64,000 bases of DNA from Dastarcus helophoroides (Eukaryota > Arthropoda > Insecta > Coleoptera > Bothrideridae): positions 49,908,159-49,972,158 of the forward strand of contig CM053326.1 of the NCBI GenBank assembly GCA_028583605.1, in the 5' to 3' direction. Below, in pieces: positions 10,996 through 25,900 of the stretch. The position numbers and the translations under genes were made by a program. The notes under the pieces are model-generated. The model was not told the DNA's origin. It did not search any database and saw only the letters and a list, made by a program, of their open reading frames with translations. Numbering within the stretch: the first letter of the stretch is position 1; each line of letters starts with the position of its first letter.

Positions 10996-13900
10996 GTATG
11001 TATTTTCTACCATAAATAATTTAAAAGGATAAAAAACTTGATGAAGTGTGCTAACATGCGAGTAGAATACAACCAAGACTGCAAATTCACGCAGCCCTCC
11101 AAGCGGCGTGTATAGTGGCGAATCATAGGCAGCTGAACTACCAACAGTTGAAATACTGGCACCTAGCGAAGCGATTGCTCTCTCGGGAAGTTCCCAGAAG
11201 ACAGACCAATAGGTTTGAATTAGATTCGAAGTTTGAAAACCAAATACCGGTTTCGATCTTGTTAGATCTCGTCAGTTATATCTAACTCGAATGCTAACAA
11301 ATGTTCCGACAAGTACTAAAAAAAACAACGAACGTCAAGCATGTGACTCTCAAACTACCGCCATCTATTGGTCTATAGAGAAAACTATAATCATCGCCAA
11401 CAATGTCGTATGCAAGTACGATACAAACTAGACTGCAAACTCATGCAGCCTTCCAGGCGTGTATAGTGGTGAATCATAGGTAGTTGAACTACCAACAGTT
11501 AAACTACCAACAGTTGAAACACTCGCACCTAGCGAAGCGATTGCTCTCTCGCAAAGTTCCCAGAAGACAAGGACTATAATGCATAGACCAAAAGGTTTGA
11601 AAATTTATTAGATTTGAAGTTTGAGAACCAAAGACCGGTTTCGATCTTGTTAGATCTTGTCAGTTTGGTATATCCAACTCGAATGGTTTCCAAACTTCGA
11701 ATCTAATAAATGTTCAAACCTATTGGTCTGTGCATTAGAATCCTTGTCTTCTGGGAACTTTCCTAGAGAGCAACGTGAGAGAAATGTTAAACTAAAAAGA
11801 CAATTTTTGAAAATAAATTTTAAACTTTGAGAAAATTAAAAGATAGAAATTTCCCAAAACAGTCAACTTAAAAAAAGTTACAGTTCGACTAAAACTCAAA
11901 ATTCTGACAAATATGACGACACCTGGAAAAATAGAATGTAAAAATGTCGAACTTTCCAGAAAAACTCCGACATTTTGAAAAAAGGTCGAAATTTCCCACA
12001 GAAAGCTAAATTTTTATAAAAAAAAGTCGAATTTTTGGAATTCAACTTTGAACTTGGATAAGGCAAATTTAAAAAACTGATAATTATAAAGAAATCGAAT
12101 TTTAAGAAAAAGTTACAGGTCTTTGGTTTTCAAACTTCGAATCTAATAAATGCTCAAAGCTATTGGTCTGTGCATTAGAAGTGTGATAAGTTCAAATTTC
12201 ATATGAATATATTAATTGAATTAAAAATTTTATTATTTCCGGTAATCAGTAATTTGATTCAACCACTATTATTGAATACATTACTTAAAAGAATTTCATT
12301 TTTTTTGATACATTTTGATCCATCAGAGCTAAAATAAGCTTCGGTGTAAACACAAACAAAAAATTGTATACAACTTTAAAAATAGAGTTTCGATTCTTTA
12401 AACTTATTTTAAGTTAATTTATAAAAGGTTTCAAAACTGGGAATTTCTTTCATAAAAGAATCGAAATATATTAAGAAGTTTTAGTATCTTCTAACGTTGA
12501 GGATTTTTTTATCTTAATTCAGAAATTTAATTCCTATTTATCTGATTTTTAGATACGTCCTAAAATGTTAAGATGATGTTAGGCGCAGAATGATGAAATA
12601 AAATGTGTTTGGCATCTCTTGAAATTAGAAATTTGATTCAGTCAAGCGTAAAAATAAAATCATTTGTACCTTGCTTCTTTAGATGTTTTGAATGAATACT
12701 TTTACATTTCTCCTGGTTATTAAATTTGTCCCTCGCTCTCCTTTTGTTGTTTATTTTACTTCAGCCCTTTCCTTTGGAGTCTTTGTTCTGCTCAAGTGCT
12801 CAAGAAGGTAAATTTATTAATTAGTTTTGACGTATCCAGATAGATCCAAAATATATTGAATGAATACGGTTCAAATATTTTTAAGGAATTGGCAACGAAA
12901 GGACATAAGTATCGAATTATCAGCTGCCGCAACCGCTGCACTTATAAAACAATAAAAATATATTTTTTTTTGTATTATAACGTTTCATTAAAGACTAGTG
13001 GAATAAAGCTCTTATAGAATGAAGAAAGTTCTTGGTTACTTAGTTGAATTAGTTATATACATGACCTTGGATAATTAATCTCTTCCTAAAACTCTTCTAA
13101 AAGTTCCAAATGCAACGTAATTCATTTTTAGTGTTATATAAATTGAAAGGATGTTCCTGTTAAACAGATAAATAATTTGTTCATATTTTTATTATGTCAT
13201 TCAAAGCCCCTAAAAGAGCATCATAGGAAATGTGTAGTGATATTTCAATCACTCATTTTTCATGTTATTTTTCATCGACAGAGTGTGTCGATGAGTTTAA
13301 ACAAACTTATCTTTAACACCCTATATTATTATTATTATATTTGGTTAAATGACTAGACTTTATTTTTCATAAACTAGGGTAGCACTTCTGCAGAACATTC
13401 ATTAAGTTTGCAATAATTAGCTCCAAAGTATCTCTAAAGTTTGCTAAATGATATTGAACTTGAAATGTTTCTCTCATTTCGTCGCGTATTCAGTTAAATC
13501 GTTCGATACTCAAGGAAAATAATGATTATTTTCAAGATTGGATTATCGTGTCGATGAGAATGAGACAAACTACTCCCTTCGCCAGATTCTCCCGTAACGT
13601 ATTACCTCCATTTATCAATGTCATTGTGCTTACTTAGTGAAGTACAATATTCATGTTTTACCAAAGTGTTTGCTTTACAGAGACACAGCATTCACGGAAT
13701 GATGGAAGAAGAGAACGTAATTCGACCGCATCAGGAAATAGCACAGCTGTCTTTAGACGAAAAAAAGTTCCTATTGGCTGTCGAAAGGGGAGACGTCGCA
13801 TCCACGAGACGGTAAGTTTATGTGTGGGAAATATATTAGAACCACTTATGGCGCTAAAATTACTGGGTTAAGGAAGCTGCGGCTAAAAGCTTCTAAAACT

Positions 13901-16900
13901 TGCATCAGTTTTGAAATAATATATGCTGAAGCTAGTCTTTGGCTGAAGCCTAGATATATTTCAAAACAATATGATGCTCCAATCATCGAGTAATTATTGC
14001 AAAGAGGAATTTTATCCTAAAAATTATTCAGGTTCTAGTACATATGATGTATATGAATTTATGTCAGTTATTGATGTGTAATGTTACCGCAGTTTTAAAG
14101 CCGGATTAAATTATCGCTTTGTACTTTTAAAATCAAATATCTAGCTGTGAATCAGCTATTGAAAAATATTTCCAATTTACTTCATGAAAATGAATGGAAT
14201 TCTATTGCAGATTCTCATCAAAGAACGTACAAAGTTACGGGAATTTATAATCTAAAAAGCCCACCTTAATGATATGTCTAAAACTCTTTTTGTTGACAAG
14301 ATAATAACACTAACTCTAATTACTATACATTACGATTACAATTACATACACTATATATAATTACATATGAACGTCATCTATCAGTCAGCTCCTCTACACG
14401 GGATGTTTTAGTTAATACAGTGGGTCACGATTTTTCAAAGGGACAAAATGGACAAAACTGCTGTATTACACATGAACGTTATTTGGCAATCAGCTTCTTC
14501 ACTGGATGTTTTCTTTTGTATTTTTTGGAAGAACTCTTCGAGAAAATTAAATCTGTTTTGTTATTTGATAGGTAAACGTTGATATATCGAACCGAAACTA
14601 GGTCGCATTAATTTTTTCTGTCATCTTTCGATAAATTTCACGCTGCAAACAAGGGTTGAACAACGTAATGGAATGACGGTAGTGTAATATCGATAACGAA
14701 ACTTCACGTCGGGGTAGAAACAAATTGAAGGGTAAAACAAACATGTGCAAGCCATTAACTCGCGTGAAAATGTTTGCGTCACTTCTCGATGAGCAAATCA
14801 GAGAAGTTTTTCTCTTTAACCAAGCGTCAGATCCTAATCGAATAACCAAACAATGCCTTCGAGCGATAACAATATTCAAACACACATGTACACATGTGTC
14901 GTCGGGTTTTCTTTGCTGTAAAACTTCGCCTCGAAACGAAAATTCAGTGGAAATTAACGGTGAAAACTCCCTCACGTCGTGTAAAATGGCTTAGGGCGAT
15001 ACTTCAACTTTCCAGAAACGGTGAGATCGACAATTGTTTTCCGCTTCTATTGTGAATGTTTTGCAGCGTTAAATGCGAGAAAACGTAAACTACACTTTTA
15101 ATAAAGAAGGAAACAGCTTATTATTATTTATAAAACGCTCTTTGAAGTTATGATATATCGATAGTTTTATAAAACAATTATGCCTTTGAATTCTGATTTG
15201 AAATATAGAGGAAAAGCATGTTTTCTTTGAAAACAACATTTGGCGGCCTAGTTTTAATAACTTAAATTGGTGGAACGGACTGGTCCTTAGTTATCTTCAG
15301 TTGGCTATCGAAACGCGTTGGAGTAATCTCTGTTGTGTTGTCTTTCTTCAGGGGACAAGATTTGTATTTCAAACTTAAACTTATCAAACTCTCAAACGTA
15401 ATACCATAAATATAAGAAATAGAAATGAAATGCACTGTGGTATAACTGTCATGAAAATGGAAGCTGCACGAATTGCGCACTGATTTTTGGTTGCTAATTT
15501 TGACTATAAATCCTTACAGTAGTTGAAATACAAATCTTGTCCCCTGAAACCAAGAAAGATTAAAAAACACAATAAAGGTTGCTCTAACGCGTTTCGACAG
15601 CCAAGCTGTGATCTTCAGAGAGATACTCTTCAAAGAGATACTAGTATGTTGAAATACAAATCTTGTCCCCTGACACCAAGAAGGATTAAAAAACACAACA
15701 AAGGTTGCTCTAACGTGTTTCGACAGCCAAGCTGTGATCTTCAGAGAGATACTCTTTAGAGAGATACTAGTATCTCTCTGAAGATGATAGCTTGGCTGTC
15801 GAAACGAGTTAGAGCAACCTTTGTTGTGTTTTATAATTTCTCTTAGTTTCAGGAGACAAGATTTGTATTCCAATTTTTAACGATAACCGAGGACCACTCC
15901 GTTTCACCAAAATTTACAGTAGTTCACTAAACACGTTGCTTATCATCGAACGCAGATTTTAATTTTCATCAACCACTGTAACTCATCTCATGGGAAACGC
16001 AATATAATGAGGAATATTTTTTATGAAACACACGTGTGTCATAAACTAAGTTTATGTTGAGGGTCTTTTTGGAGACTAAATTAGATTTTTATGTATTGAG
16101 CTTGAAGACAAACTGCTCTTTTATGAAATGTTAGAGTTCAACGCAAAATTTTCCGTTTAAGGTTAATGTGTCGAACAAAGTCAAAAATGGAACTAAAGAA
16201 ATAAAAATAATTCCCGTGGTGTGCAATTTTGGTTTTATTAACGATTTATATTTACATTAAAATAATGTTGTCCATCATCGATTAAATATTGATAGTCAAC
16301 GATTTGTCACTATTTTGGGAAAAAAAGTAGTCAGTTTCGTTTCATTATTCATCAGTAGTCGTTTCGTTATTGCAGAAATTAAAGCTGAATTAATTAGGTA
16401 TATATATTAAGTCGCAAGTACATACTTCACTTATTTCCCAAAATATAAATTTGGCGTTCAATTAGTTCGTCAATATTTGTATTTAAATTTCAAATTGACT
16501 TTAATTTTCTTGATGTTTTTGTAACTCACGCCACACCAAGGAATAGCTAATCCAATCAACTAATTGAAAGTATAACTTTCCGGGAAAGCAAATATGAATG
16601 AACTTTTTTATCGAGCATCAATTTTCTTGCCACATATATCTAACAAATTGTGATATTCCTGGAATTGTTTGAAGGAACACATTTGGCCTATACTAAATTT
16701 TAAAGAATATACCACAATTTTTTGCATTATTTGTTTTTGAAATAAGTATTTTAAAAGTCAATCTTCATATTCCATAAACTGTTCCAAATGAACTACTTTT
16801 ACGTAACACGCACATCTGATAGTATAACCATGTAAGTTATTATTCGTACTGAAAGGGAAACATTTCAGAAAGTTATCAAAAACATAATAACCAATACAAT

Positions 16901-19900
16901 TCAACAATAAATAATATTTCGCATTCTCTAATTATCAGGAGAGTAAAAAATTCTGAATATTTGTAGAATTGACATTTGTCGTATGTAGTAGGGGAGCCCA
17001 AGAAACTAAATGGGGATTTACTAGAGCGTTATGTATTGAGAAGATTAGATGCTATTATTATTAATGTAGTTTTAAAATTGTGATCACTGAGTCCTTTCCT
17101 TCTTCCTCCTTCCTCCTTCCTCCTTCCTTCTTCTTCCTTCCTCCTTCCTCCTTCCTCCTTCCTGCTTCCTCCTTCCTGCTTCCTCCTTCCTTCTTCCTTC
17201 TTCCTTCTTCCTTCTTCCTCCTTCCTCCTTCCTCCTTCCTCCTTCCTCCTTCCTCCTTTCTCCTTTCTCCTTCCTCCTTCCTCCTTCCTCCTTCCTTTTT
17301 CCTCCTTCCTCATTCCTCCTTCCTTCATCCTACTTCCTCCTCTCTTCTTCCTACTTCCTCCTTTCTATTTCCTCCTTCCTCCATCCTTCTTCCTTCTTCC
17401 TTCTTCCTTCTTCCTTCTTCCTTCTTCCTTCTTCCTTCTTCCTTCTTCCTTCTTCCTTCTTCCTTCTTCTTTCTTCTTCCTTCTTCCTTCTTCTTTCTTT
17501 TTCCTTCTTCCTTCCTCCTTCTTCCTTCTTCCTTCTTCCTTCTTCCTTCTTCCTTCTTCCTTCTTCCTTCTTCCTTCTTCCTTCTTCCTTCTTCCTTCTT
17601 CCTTCTTCTTTCTTCCTTCTTCCTTCTTCCTTCTTCCTTCTTCCTTCCTCCTTTTTCCTTTTTCCTTCTTCCTTCTTCCTTTTTCCTTTTTCCTTTTTCC
17701 TTTTTCCTTCTTCCTTCTTTCTTCTTCCTTCATCCTCCTTTCTCCTTCCTTCTTCCTTCATCCTCCTTTCTCCTTCCTCCTCCCCATTCCTTCTTTCTTC
17801 TTGCTCTTTTCGCCTTTCTGCTTCCTCTTTTCTCCTTCCTCCGTCCTCCTCCTTTTTTTCTGCTTTCTCTTTCCTCCTTCCTCTTTCTTCCTTCTTCCTT
17901 CTTCCTTCTTTCTTCATCCTTCCTCCTTCCTCCTTCTTCCTTCTTCCTTCTTCCTTCTTTTTCCTCGTTTCTCCTTCCCCCTTCTTCCTTCCTCCTTTCG
18001 CCTTTCTCCTTCCTCTTTTCTCCTTCCTCTTTCCTCCTCCTTTTTTTCTGCTTCCTCTTTCCTTCTTTCTCTTTCCTCCTTCCTCCCTTTCCCATCCTCT
18101 TTTCCTCTTCCTCTTTCCTCCTTCCTCCATCTTTCTTCCTTATTCCTTCTTCCTCCTTCCTCCTTCTTTTTTCTGCTTTCTCTTTTCTCCTTCCTCTTTC
18201 TTCCTTCTTCCTCCTTCCTCCTTCCTCCTTCCTCCTTCCTCCTTCCCCCTTCTTCCTTCCTCCTTCCTGCTTCCTCCTTCCTGCTTTCTCCTTCCTTCTT
18301 CCTCCTTCCTCCTTCCTCCTTTCTCCTTCTTCCTTCCTCCTTCCTCCTTTCTCCTTTCTCCTTTCTCCTCTCTTCTTCCTTCTTCCTCCTTTCTCTTTCC
18401 TCCTTCCTCATTCCTCCTTCCTTCATCCTACTTTCTCCTCTCTTCTTCCTACTTCCTCCTTTCTCCTTTCTCCTTTCTCCTCCCTTCTTCCTTCTTCCTT
18501 CTTTCTTCTTCCTTCTTCCTTCTTCCTTCTTCCTTCTTCCTTTTTCCTTCTTTCTTCTTCCTTCTTCCTTCTTCCTTTTTCCTTCTTTCTTCCTCCTTCC
18601 CCCTTCCTCCTTCCTCCTTCCTCCTTCTTCCTTCCTCCTTCCGCCTTCCTCCTCCTTTTTTTTCTGCTTCCTCTTTCCTTCTTTCTCTTTCCTCCTTCCT
18701 CCCTTTCCCATCCTCTTTTTCCCTTCCTCTTTCCTCCTTCCTCCATCTTTCTTCCTTATTCCTTCTTCCTCCTTCCTCCTTCTTTTTTCTGCTTTCTCTT
18801 TCCTCCTTACTCTTTCTTCCTTCTTCCTTCTTCCTTCCTCCTTCCTCCTTCCTCCTTCTTCCTTTCTCCTTCCTGCTTCCTCCTTCCTGCTTTCTCCTTC
18901 CTTCTTCCTCCTTCCTCCTTCCTCCTTCCTCCTTCCTCCTTCCTCCTTCCTCCTTCCTCCTTCCTCCTTCCTCCTTTCTCCTTCTTCCTTCTTCCTTCTT
19001 CTTTCTTCCTTCTTCCTTCTTCCTTCTTCCTTCTTCCTTCCTCCTTCCTCCTTCCTCCTTTCTCCTTTCTCCTCCTTCCTTCTTCCCTCTTTCTCTTTCC
19101 TCCTTCCTCATTCCTCCTTCCTTCATTCCACTTCCTCCTCTCTTCTTCCTACTTTCTTCTTCCTTCTTCCTTCTTCCTTCTTCCTTCTTCCTTCTTCCTT
19201 CTTCCTTCTTCCTTCTTCCTTCTTCCTTCTTCCTTCTTCCTTCTTCCTTCTTCCTTCTTCCTTCTTCCTTCTTCCTTCTTCCTTCTTCCTTCTTCCTTTT
19301 TCCTTTTTCCTTTTTCCTTCTTTCTTCTTCCTTCTTCCTTCTTCCTTCTTTCTTCTTCCTTTTTCCTTCTTTCTTCTTTCTTCTTCCTTCTTCCTTCTTC
19401 CTTTTTCCTTCTTCCTTCTTCCTTCTTCCTTCTTCCTTCTTCCTTCGTCCTTCTTTCTTCTTCTTTCCTCCTTCTTCCTTCTTCCTTCTTTCTTCTTTCT
19501 TCTTTCTTCTTGCTTCTTGCTTCTTTCTTCTTTCTTCTTCCTTCTTCCTCCTTCCTCCTTCCTCTTTTTGCCTCCCCTTCCTTTTTTCTGCTTTCTCCTT
19601 TCTCCTTTCCCCTTTCTTTTTCCTCCTTTCTTCTTCCCCCTTTCTTCTTCCTTCTTCTTTCTTCCTCCTTTCTCCTTCCTCCTTTCCCCTTTCTCCTTTC
19701 TTCTTCCTCCTTCCTGCTTCCTCCTTCCTCTTTTCTTTTTCCTCCTTACGCTTTCCTCCTTACGCATTCCTCTTTCCTTATCCTCCTTTCTCCTTTCTCC
19801 TTCCTCCTTTCTTCTTCGTGCTTAGTCCTTCATCCTTCCTTCTTTCTCCTTCCTCCTTTATCCTTTCTCCTTCCTCCTTTTTTTTCTTCCTTCCTCCGTC

Positions 19901-22900
19901 CTCTTTAATCCTTACTTATTCCTTCTCCCTCCTTCCTCCTTCGTCCTTCGTCCTTCCTCCTTCCCCCTTCGTCCTTCCTCCTTTCTCCTTCCCCCTTCGT
20001 CCTTCGTCCCTCCTTCTTCCCCCTTCCCCCTTCGTCCTTCCTCCTTTCTCCTTTTATCAGTAACAGTGCTGAGCAAGATACGTTACGGTTGCATTGCTAT
20101 TTTTACCTACTTTTGTGGTTTGTTATTGCAGCATGCTGCAAAGGGCTGAGGAAACGGGGTACATCAACATCAATTGCGTGGATCCATTGGGAAGGAGTGC
20201 GCTTCTTATGGCTATTGATAATGAAAATTTAGAGATGGTCGAGTTACTGATCGAGCATAAAGTGGAAACCAAAGACGCTTTGCTGCATGCTATCTCAGAA
20301 GAATTTGTGGAAGCTGTCGAAGTTTTATTGGACCATGAGGAAACGATTCACAAATTTGGGGAGCCACACGTAAGTGGTCCAGATTGTAAAAACCAAATAC
20401 GAACAGTCACTAATAGATTATTTTTACTACTATTGAGCACGATATAGGAATTCAGCAGCAGCCGACTGCAGTGAAATAGGTTTCAATCTAGTTCGTTTTC
20501 AAGTTGTTTTTGATTTGATTAAATTGTTCCAGTTCTAGCACGAGTTCTTGCAGATTCCCTTTAGATAAATTAACTTCCTTTGCAGATATATTTTCTACGA
20601 TTATTGATTTTAATGGGGGCATTAAATATAACAAGGGTTTAAAACGTCTAAAGGTTTATAATATCCATTTTCATAAATATTAAACTTTTTTTTGGTGGAA
20701 CGGATTAGACCTTGGTTATCTTCAAAAATTGAACTGAGGATTTCTCTGAAGATGAGAGCTTGGCTATCGAAACGCATTAGAGCAACCTTTGTTGTGTTTT
20801 TTAATCTTTCTTGGTTTCAAGGGCAAGTTCTTTATTTCAATTTTTGAAGATAACCAGGGGCCAGTCCGTTCCATCAAAGAAATTGGAGCATTGACTTTTG
20901 GAGCAAAACTTCTTCTCTGTTCTTCTCTGAAACCAAGAAAGATTGCTCTAATGCGTTTCGATAGCCAAGTTATCACCTTCAGAGAGATATTGACAAAGGT
21001 TGCTCTAACGCGTTTCGATAGCCAAGCCATCATCTTCAGAGAGATAACTTTATTAACGATTAAAACAACAGCAGATATTAAAAATTCCGCAATGTTTCGA
21101 TAATTATTTGCTATGACCAAACCTGGTTTCGCTTTTCAGCATCATTGGCGGTTAGACCAACAATTTATTTAGTCGTTGTTATGCTAACAAGCTTCATTTT
21201 ATCATACTTAATAAATTTGTGACTTTAATAATATAAAACCAAGATTTTCCCTTCCACACTGGAAATTATTTATGCCGCAAAAATCCGTTAAACAAGCAGG
21301 AGGTTTATGCGTACATTTCATCTTAAATTTAGAGTTTACTTGAGCACAAATGGAATTTAATATGAATAGCTTTCCAGTGTTTTCTGCCACAATGGAAATA
21401 TATGTGGGTACACGCCTAATCTGCTTTCTTTCCGTTACAGAGTTGGGAAGCTTTACCACCCGACACGGCCACATTTACCCCGGATATAACGCCCCTTATC
21501 CTTTCGGCCCATCGCGATAACTACGAAATTATAAAAATCCTGTTGGATAGGGGTGCCACACTGCCAATGCCACATGATGTACGGTAAGTGGTGATTATCA
21601 CGTTATGTAGGCTAAGGGGAAATTAATGGCTATTGAACAGGCTGAATACATGATTTGAGAAACGTAATTATTCCATGAATTTGAATAATCACGCGAATTA
21701 TGCCGCATTTCTGCCGCCTGCCACCTCCAGTGTGTCATTAACCAATAGCTCTCAGCTGATCCCATTTTCTCTATTAGATTTTGATCTGGCAATATTTTTT
21801 TTACAATCACGAAAAGTCCAAATTTTAAGAAGATTTACTATAGATGTATCCTACAGATTCATTAGTAGCAATAGAGACCTAGTAAAATTTTGGCACATTT
21901 AGGGCATATTTAAGCTATCAGAAGATGGATTCAGGAGGTTATACTCTTATTAGAGTGTCTAAAATTAGCAACAATATTAATTGTTTTAAGATGTAATGAT
22001 TCATTACACGTATGCAAGTAGAATGCAACCTAGACTACAAATTCAGGCAGCCCTCCAGGCTGGTATAGTGAATCATAGGTAGCTGAACTACCAACAGTTG
22101 AAACACGGCCACCTAGCGAAGCGGTTGCTCTCTAGGAAAAAGTTCCCAGAAGACAAGGATTCTAATGCACAGACCAATAGGTTTGAACATTTATTAGATT
22201 TGAAACCAAGTATTTGGTTTCCAAACCTTGAATCTAATAAATGTTTAAACCTATTGGCCTGTGCATTAGGATTCATTACACCTTTAACGGTTTTTTTACT
22301 TCATTTTGGTGGAACGGACTGGTACTTGGTTATCTTTGAAACTTGAAATACAAATCTTGTTCCTTGAAACCAAGAAAGATTAAAAAACACAACAAAGGTT
22401 GTTCTAACGCGTTTCGAAAGTCAAGCTATAATCTTTAGAGAAATACTAATTTTAGTAATTATCTTAAAGCAGAGATTCCGTTTTGTAGACTGATAAGCCA
22501 TAATTTTGGTGGAACGGACTGGTCCTTGGTTATCTTTAAAAATTGAAATACAGTTGGCTGTCGAAACACGTTAGAGCAACCTTTGTTGTGTTTTATAATA
22601 TTTGTTGGTTACAGGGGGACAAAATTTGTATTTCAACTTTACTTCACTTCACTTAACTTTAAAGTTTTAAAATAAAACTTTTAAAGAATATTATAACGTA
22701 TTTTTTAGCTTTTTGTTTTATGTATCCAAACAGTAAACTATATAAATTTCAGAGGATAAAGTTGTTCTTCCAAGTTCAGTAGCAACAAAGTTAGTGACAT
22801 TTTACCTGGATATTTATAGAGATCGCAAAGGGCCAAGTTAAGCCTCACATTATTTCTTTTCTAACAAAAATCGACCATTACTTTCCAGTAAACTGGACAT

Positions 22901-25900
22901 GGATGTTCACTCTAGACAGTTGACCATCTGTTACAGCTTCAACACGCTGCGAAATATTTCATCCGTTTCTGGTTAGTGCTTTTATTTCCGTGAGGGGCTG
23001 ACCTTTGGTTTAAGAGAAAACAAATAAAATTAGTTTTGTAAAGTCATACCTAATAGTTAAAAATAAAATAAGTAGTGGTAAAACTGAAAAACAGAGTCTT
23101 TATTCTGCTGCTAAACAAACAATGAATACATGACGTCGTTTTAACCACAATTTGACATATTGAAGATGTATCAAACTAGGGGAATAACAAGATTCAAAAC
23201 ACACAAGATCAAAAGGAGGGTATGCGCAGAGCCAGTTACCCAAAAATTAACTCCTTAACGTTTGAGAAAAATCTAATAATTTTTGAAATAGAAATCTTGT
23301 CCCCTGAAACCAATTATGATTAGTTTTGGTGGTTGCTTGGTTATTTTCATAAATTGAAATACAAATCTTGTCCTAAGAAACCAAGAAAGATTAAAAAACA
23401 GAACAAAGGTTGCTCTAACGCGTTTCTAGAGCCAAGCTTCAGAGAGATATTGAAGCCAAGCTATCATCTTTTGAGAGATACCTTTGTTATGTTTTTAAAT
23501 CTTTCTTGGTTTCACGAGACAAGATTTGTATTTCAATTTTTGAAGATAACCAAGGAACAGTCCGTTCCACCAAAACTAATGGTTTTTGAAATGTAATCCC
23601 ATCGGTTACACGGCCAGTATTCAATATTTTTATATCTCTTGTATCTCGGAAACGTCTCTAACGAGTGGGATGTATGTTTAGTTAACGTTTTGCTTTTTAA
23701 ATTCATTTAAATAAGTATCTTTTTCGAAAAAACACAATTTTGCAACAAAAAAATATATCGAGCAAAGATCGGTTGCCCAAATTTTTCTATATCAAAACAG
23801 ATATTGTTGTATGGATTTATAGTAATTGTCTTACTTATTGCACATCCAGTTGAATAAGTTTTAATTAGTTCCTAACATTTGCAAAGTTTTATTCACAAGG
23901 TCTCCACAAAAAAATTAAAAGACCACTTTAAACTCCAATTCATTAGATAACAAATGACAGGTTTACCTAAAAAGACCCGAAAATCCAGTTGAATAAGTTT
24001 TAATTAGTTCCTATCTTTTTGCAAAGTTTTATTCACAAGGTTTCCACAAAAAATTAAAAGGTCACTTTCAACTCCACTTCATTAGATAACAAATGACAGT
24101 TTTACCTAAAAAGACCCGAAAATCCAGTTGAATAAGTTTTAATTAGTTCCTATCTTTTTGCAAAGTTTTATTCACAAGGTTTCCACAAAAAATTAAAAGG
24201 TCAATTTCAACTCCACTTCATTAGATAACAAATGACAGTTTTACCTAAAAAGACCCGAAAATCCAGTTGAATAAGTTTTAATTAGTTCCTAACTTTTTGC
24301 AAAGTTTCATTCACAAGGTTTCCACAAAAAAATTAAAAGACCACTTTGAACTCCACTTCATTAGATAACAAATGACAGGTTCACCTAAAAAGACCCGAAA
24401 ATCCGAAGTTGGAGGAAAGCTCTCGAATTTATCGCAAAGAATAACAAGTAGGACGAAGTAATTGCGTCGAGAAAGTAGACACTTCAAAAAAAGGCGTTTC
24501 AAGAGTGGAATATAAAAAGCTTTGTCGACAAAACCTTTCTAAGTGATCTATCTGAACTACAGTAGGAGGATTTACTTCCCTGGCAGGTATAACCTATAAG
24601 CTGATACCAACCCCACGCATTACTGCATGCACGTTCAACTTTGAACAACGGGGCTTAAGTAAATTTGAGATTAATTGCACTAACTGGGGGGTTAGTGTTG
24701 ACGAGTTTACTTAGATTACGTAAAATAATTTAATCGTGGCTTGTCAAGATATATGAATTTATTGTACCTACAAATAGAACGTTTGGCATAGTAAATTAAA
24801 AATAAAAGTTTCGCTTTTGTTTTAAAGGCATTGTTCACACAATTCGTGCCCCAATAACTGTTCAACTATGACATAAATTAAAAACGTTGGCGTTGGTTAT
24901 TATTATTGAAATAAAATTAGATAAATCTTTACAATGAGCCAGGTTTTTAGAAGTTTTCTTTAGCAGTGAAATAAAATTAGATAAATCTTTACTAATGCAC
25001 AGACCAATAGGTTGGAACATTTATTAGATTCGAAGTTTGGAAACCAAAGACTGGTTTCAATTTTGTTAGATTTCGGTTTCCAAACTTCGAATCTAATAAA
25101 TGTTCAAACCTATTGGTCTGTGCATTAGAATCCTCGTCTTCTGGGAACTTTCCTAGAGAGCAACCGCTTCGCAGGTGGCAGTGTTTCAACTGTTGGTAGT
25201 TCAGCTACCTATGATTCGCCACTATACACGTCTGGAGGACTGCAGGTTGCGTTTTACTTGCATATAAATTTTTACAATGAACCAGGTTTTTAGAAGTTTT
25301 CTTTAGCTATTAGTTACTTTGTAAATTTTGTCTTCAAAAAAAAAGAGAATATATTTTTCAAGAGAATCTTCGAAAAAGTTATTGCGGTGAAAATTACTAT
25401 CTTAAATACTGCATCCAGTGGCGGCTCGTAGCCAAAACGAATGGGGGTGCAGCGACAATGTTTAGCCGTTTTATGTTTGATCCAAAATGTCGATTTCTTC
25501 AAAATTTTAACTTTTTAAAATTTTGACTAAAAATTTCGACATTTTCTAAATGTAACTTTTTAAAAATTTAAGATTTCTTAGAAAGCTTGACAATGAACAT
25601 TTTTGAATAATATCGTCTTTTTTGAACGACTAGATTTTTTCCAAATTTCGATTATATTCCAAAATTTAGACTTTTTTCTTGTAACTTTAACTTTATTTTA
25701 TTTTTAAGTATTGACTTTTTTAAAAATTTATGTATACTCTTTAACAAATATCTCCATTTTTGAAAGTATTTTAACTTTTCGGTGTTTTGTGTTTTTTGTA
25801 TTTTTTTTTGAAAATTAAGTCCATTTTATCAAAATTCTCACCCTCTGCAATTTTTACTTTTTCCGAAATTGTAACATTTTTTAAAACTAGACTTCTGACT

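Noticed and set aside
15514..15873. 119- and 78-codon frames on both strands
   Set aside because: Both come from the same palindrome of foldback A.
17080..19908. Open frame of 942 codons (Ser/Phe/Leu/Pro heptad protein) and many Lys/Arg/Glu/Gly frames on the other strand
   Set aside because: A strand made only of C and T, and its complement of A and G, cannot contain TAA, TAG or TGA. All frames stay open by composition; no start context, domains or splice evidence.
23844..24400. CRISPR-like regular repeats
   Set aside because: Units are contiguous 139-bp copies with no spacers; the genome is clearly eukaryotic with spliced genes.
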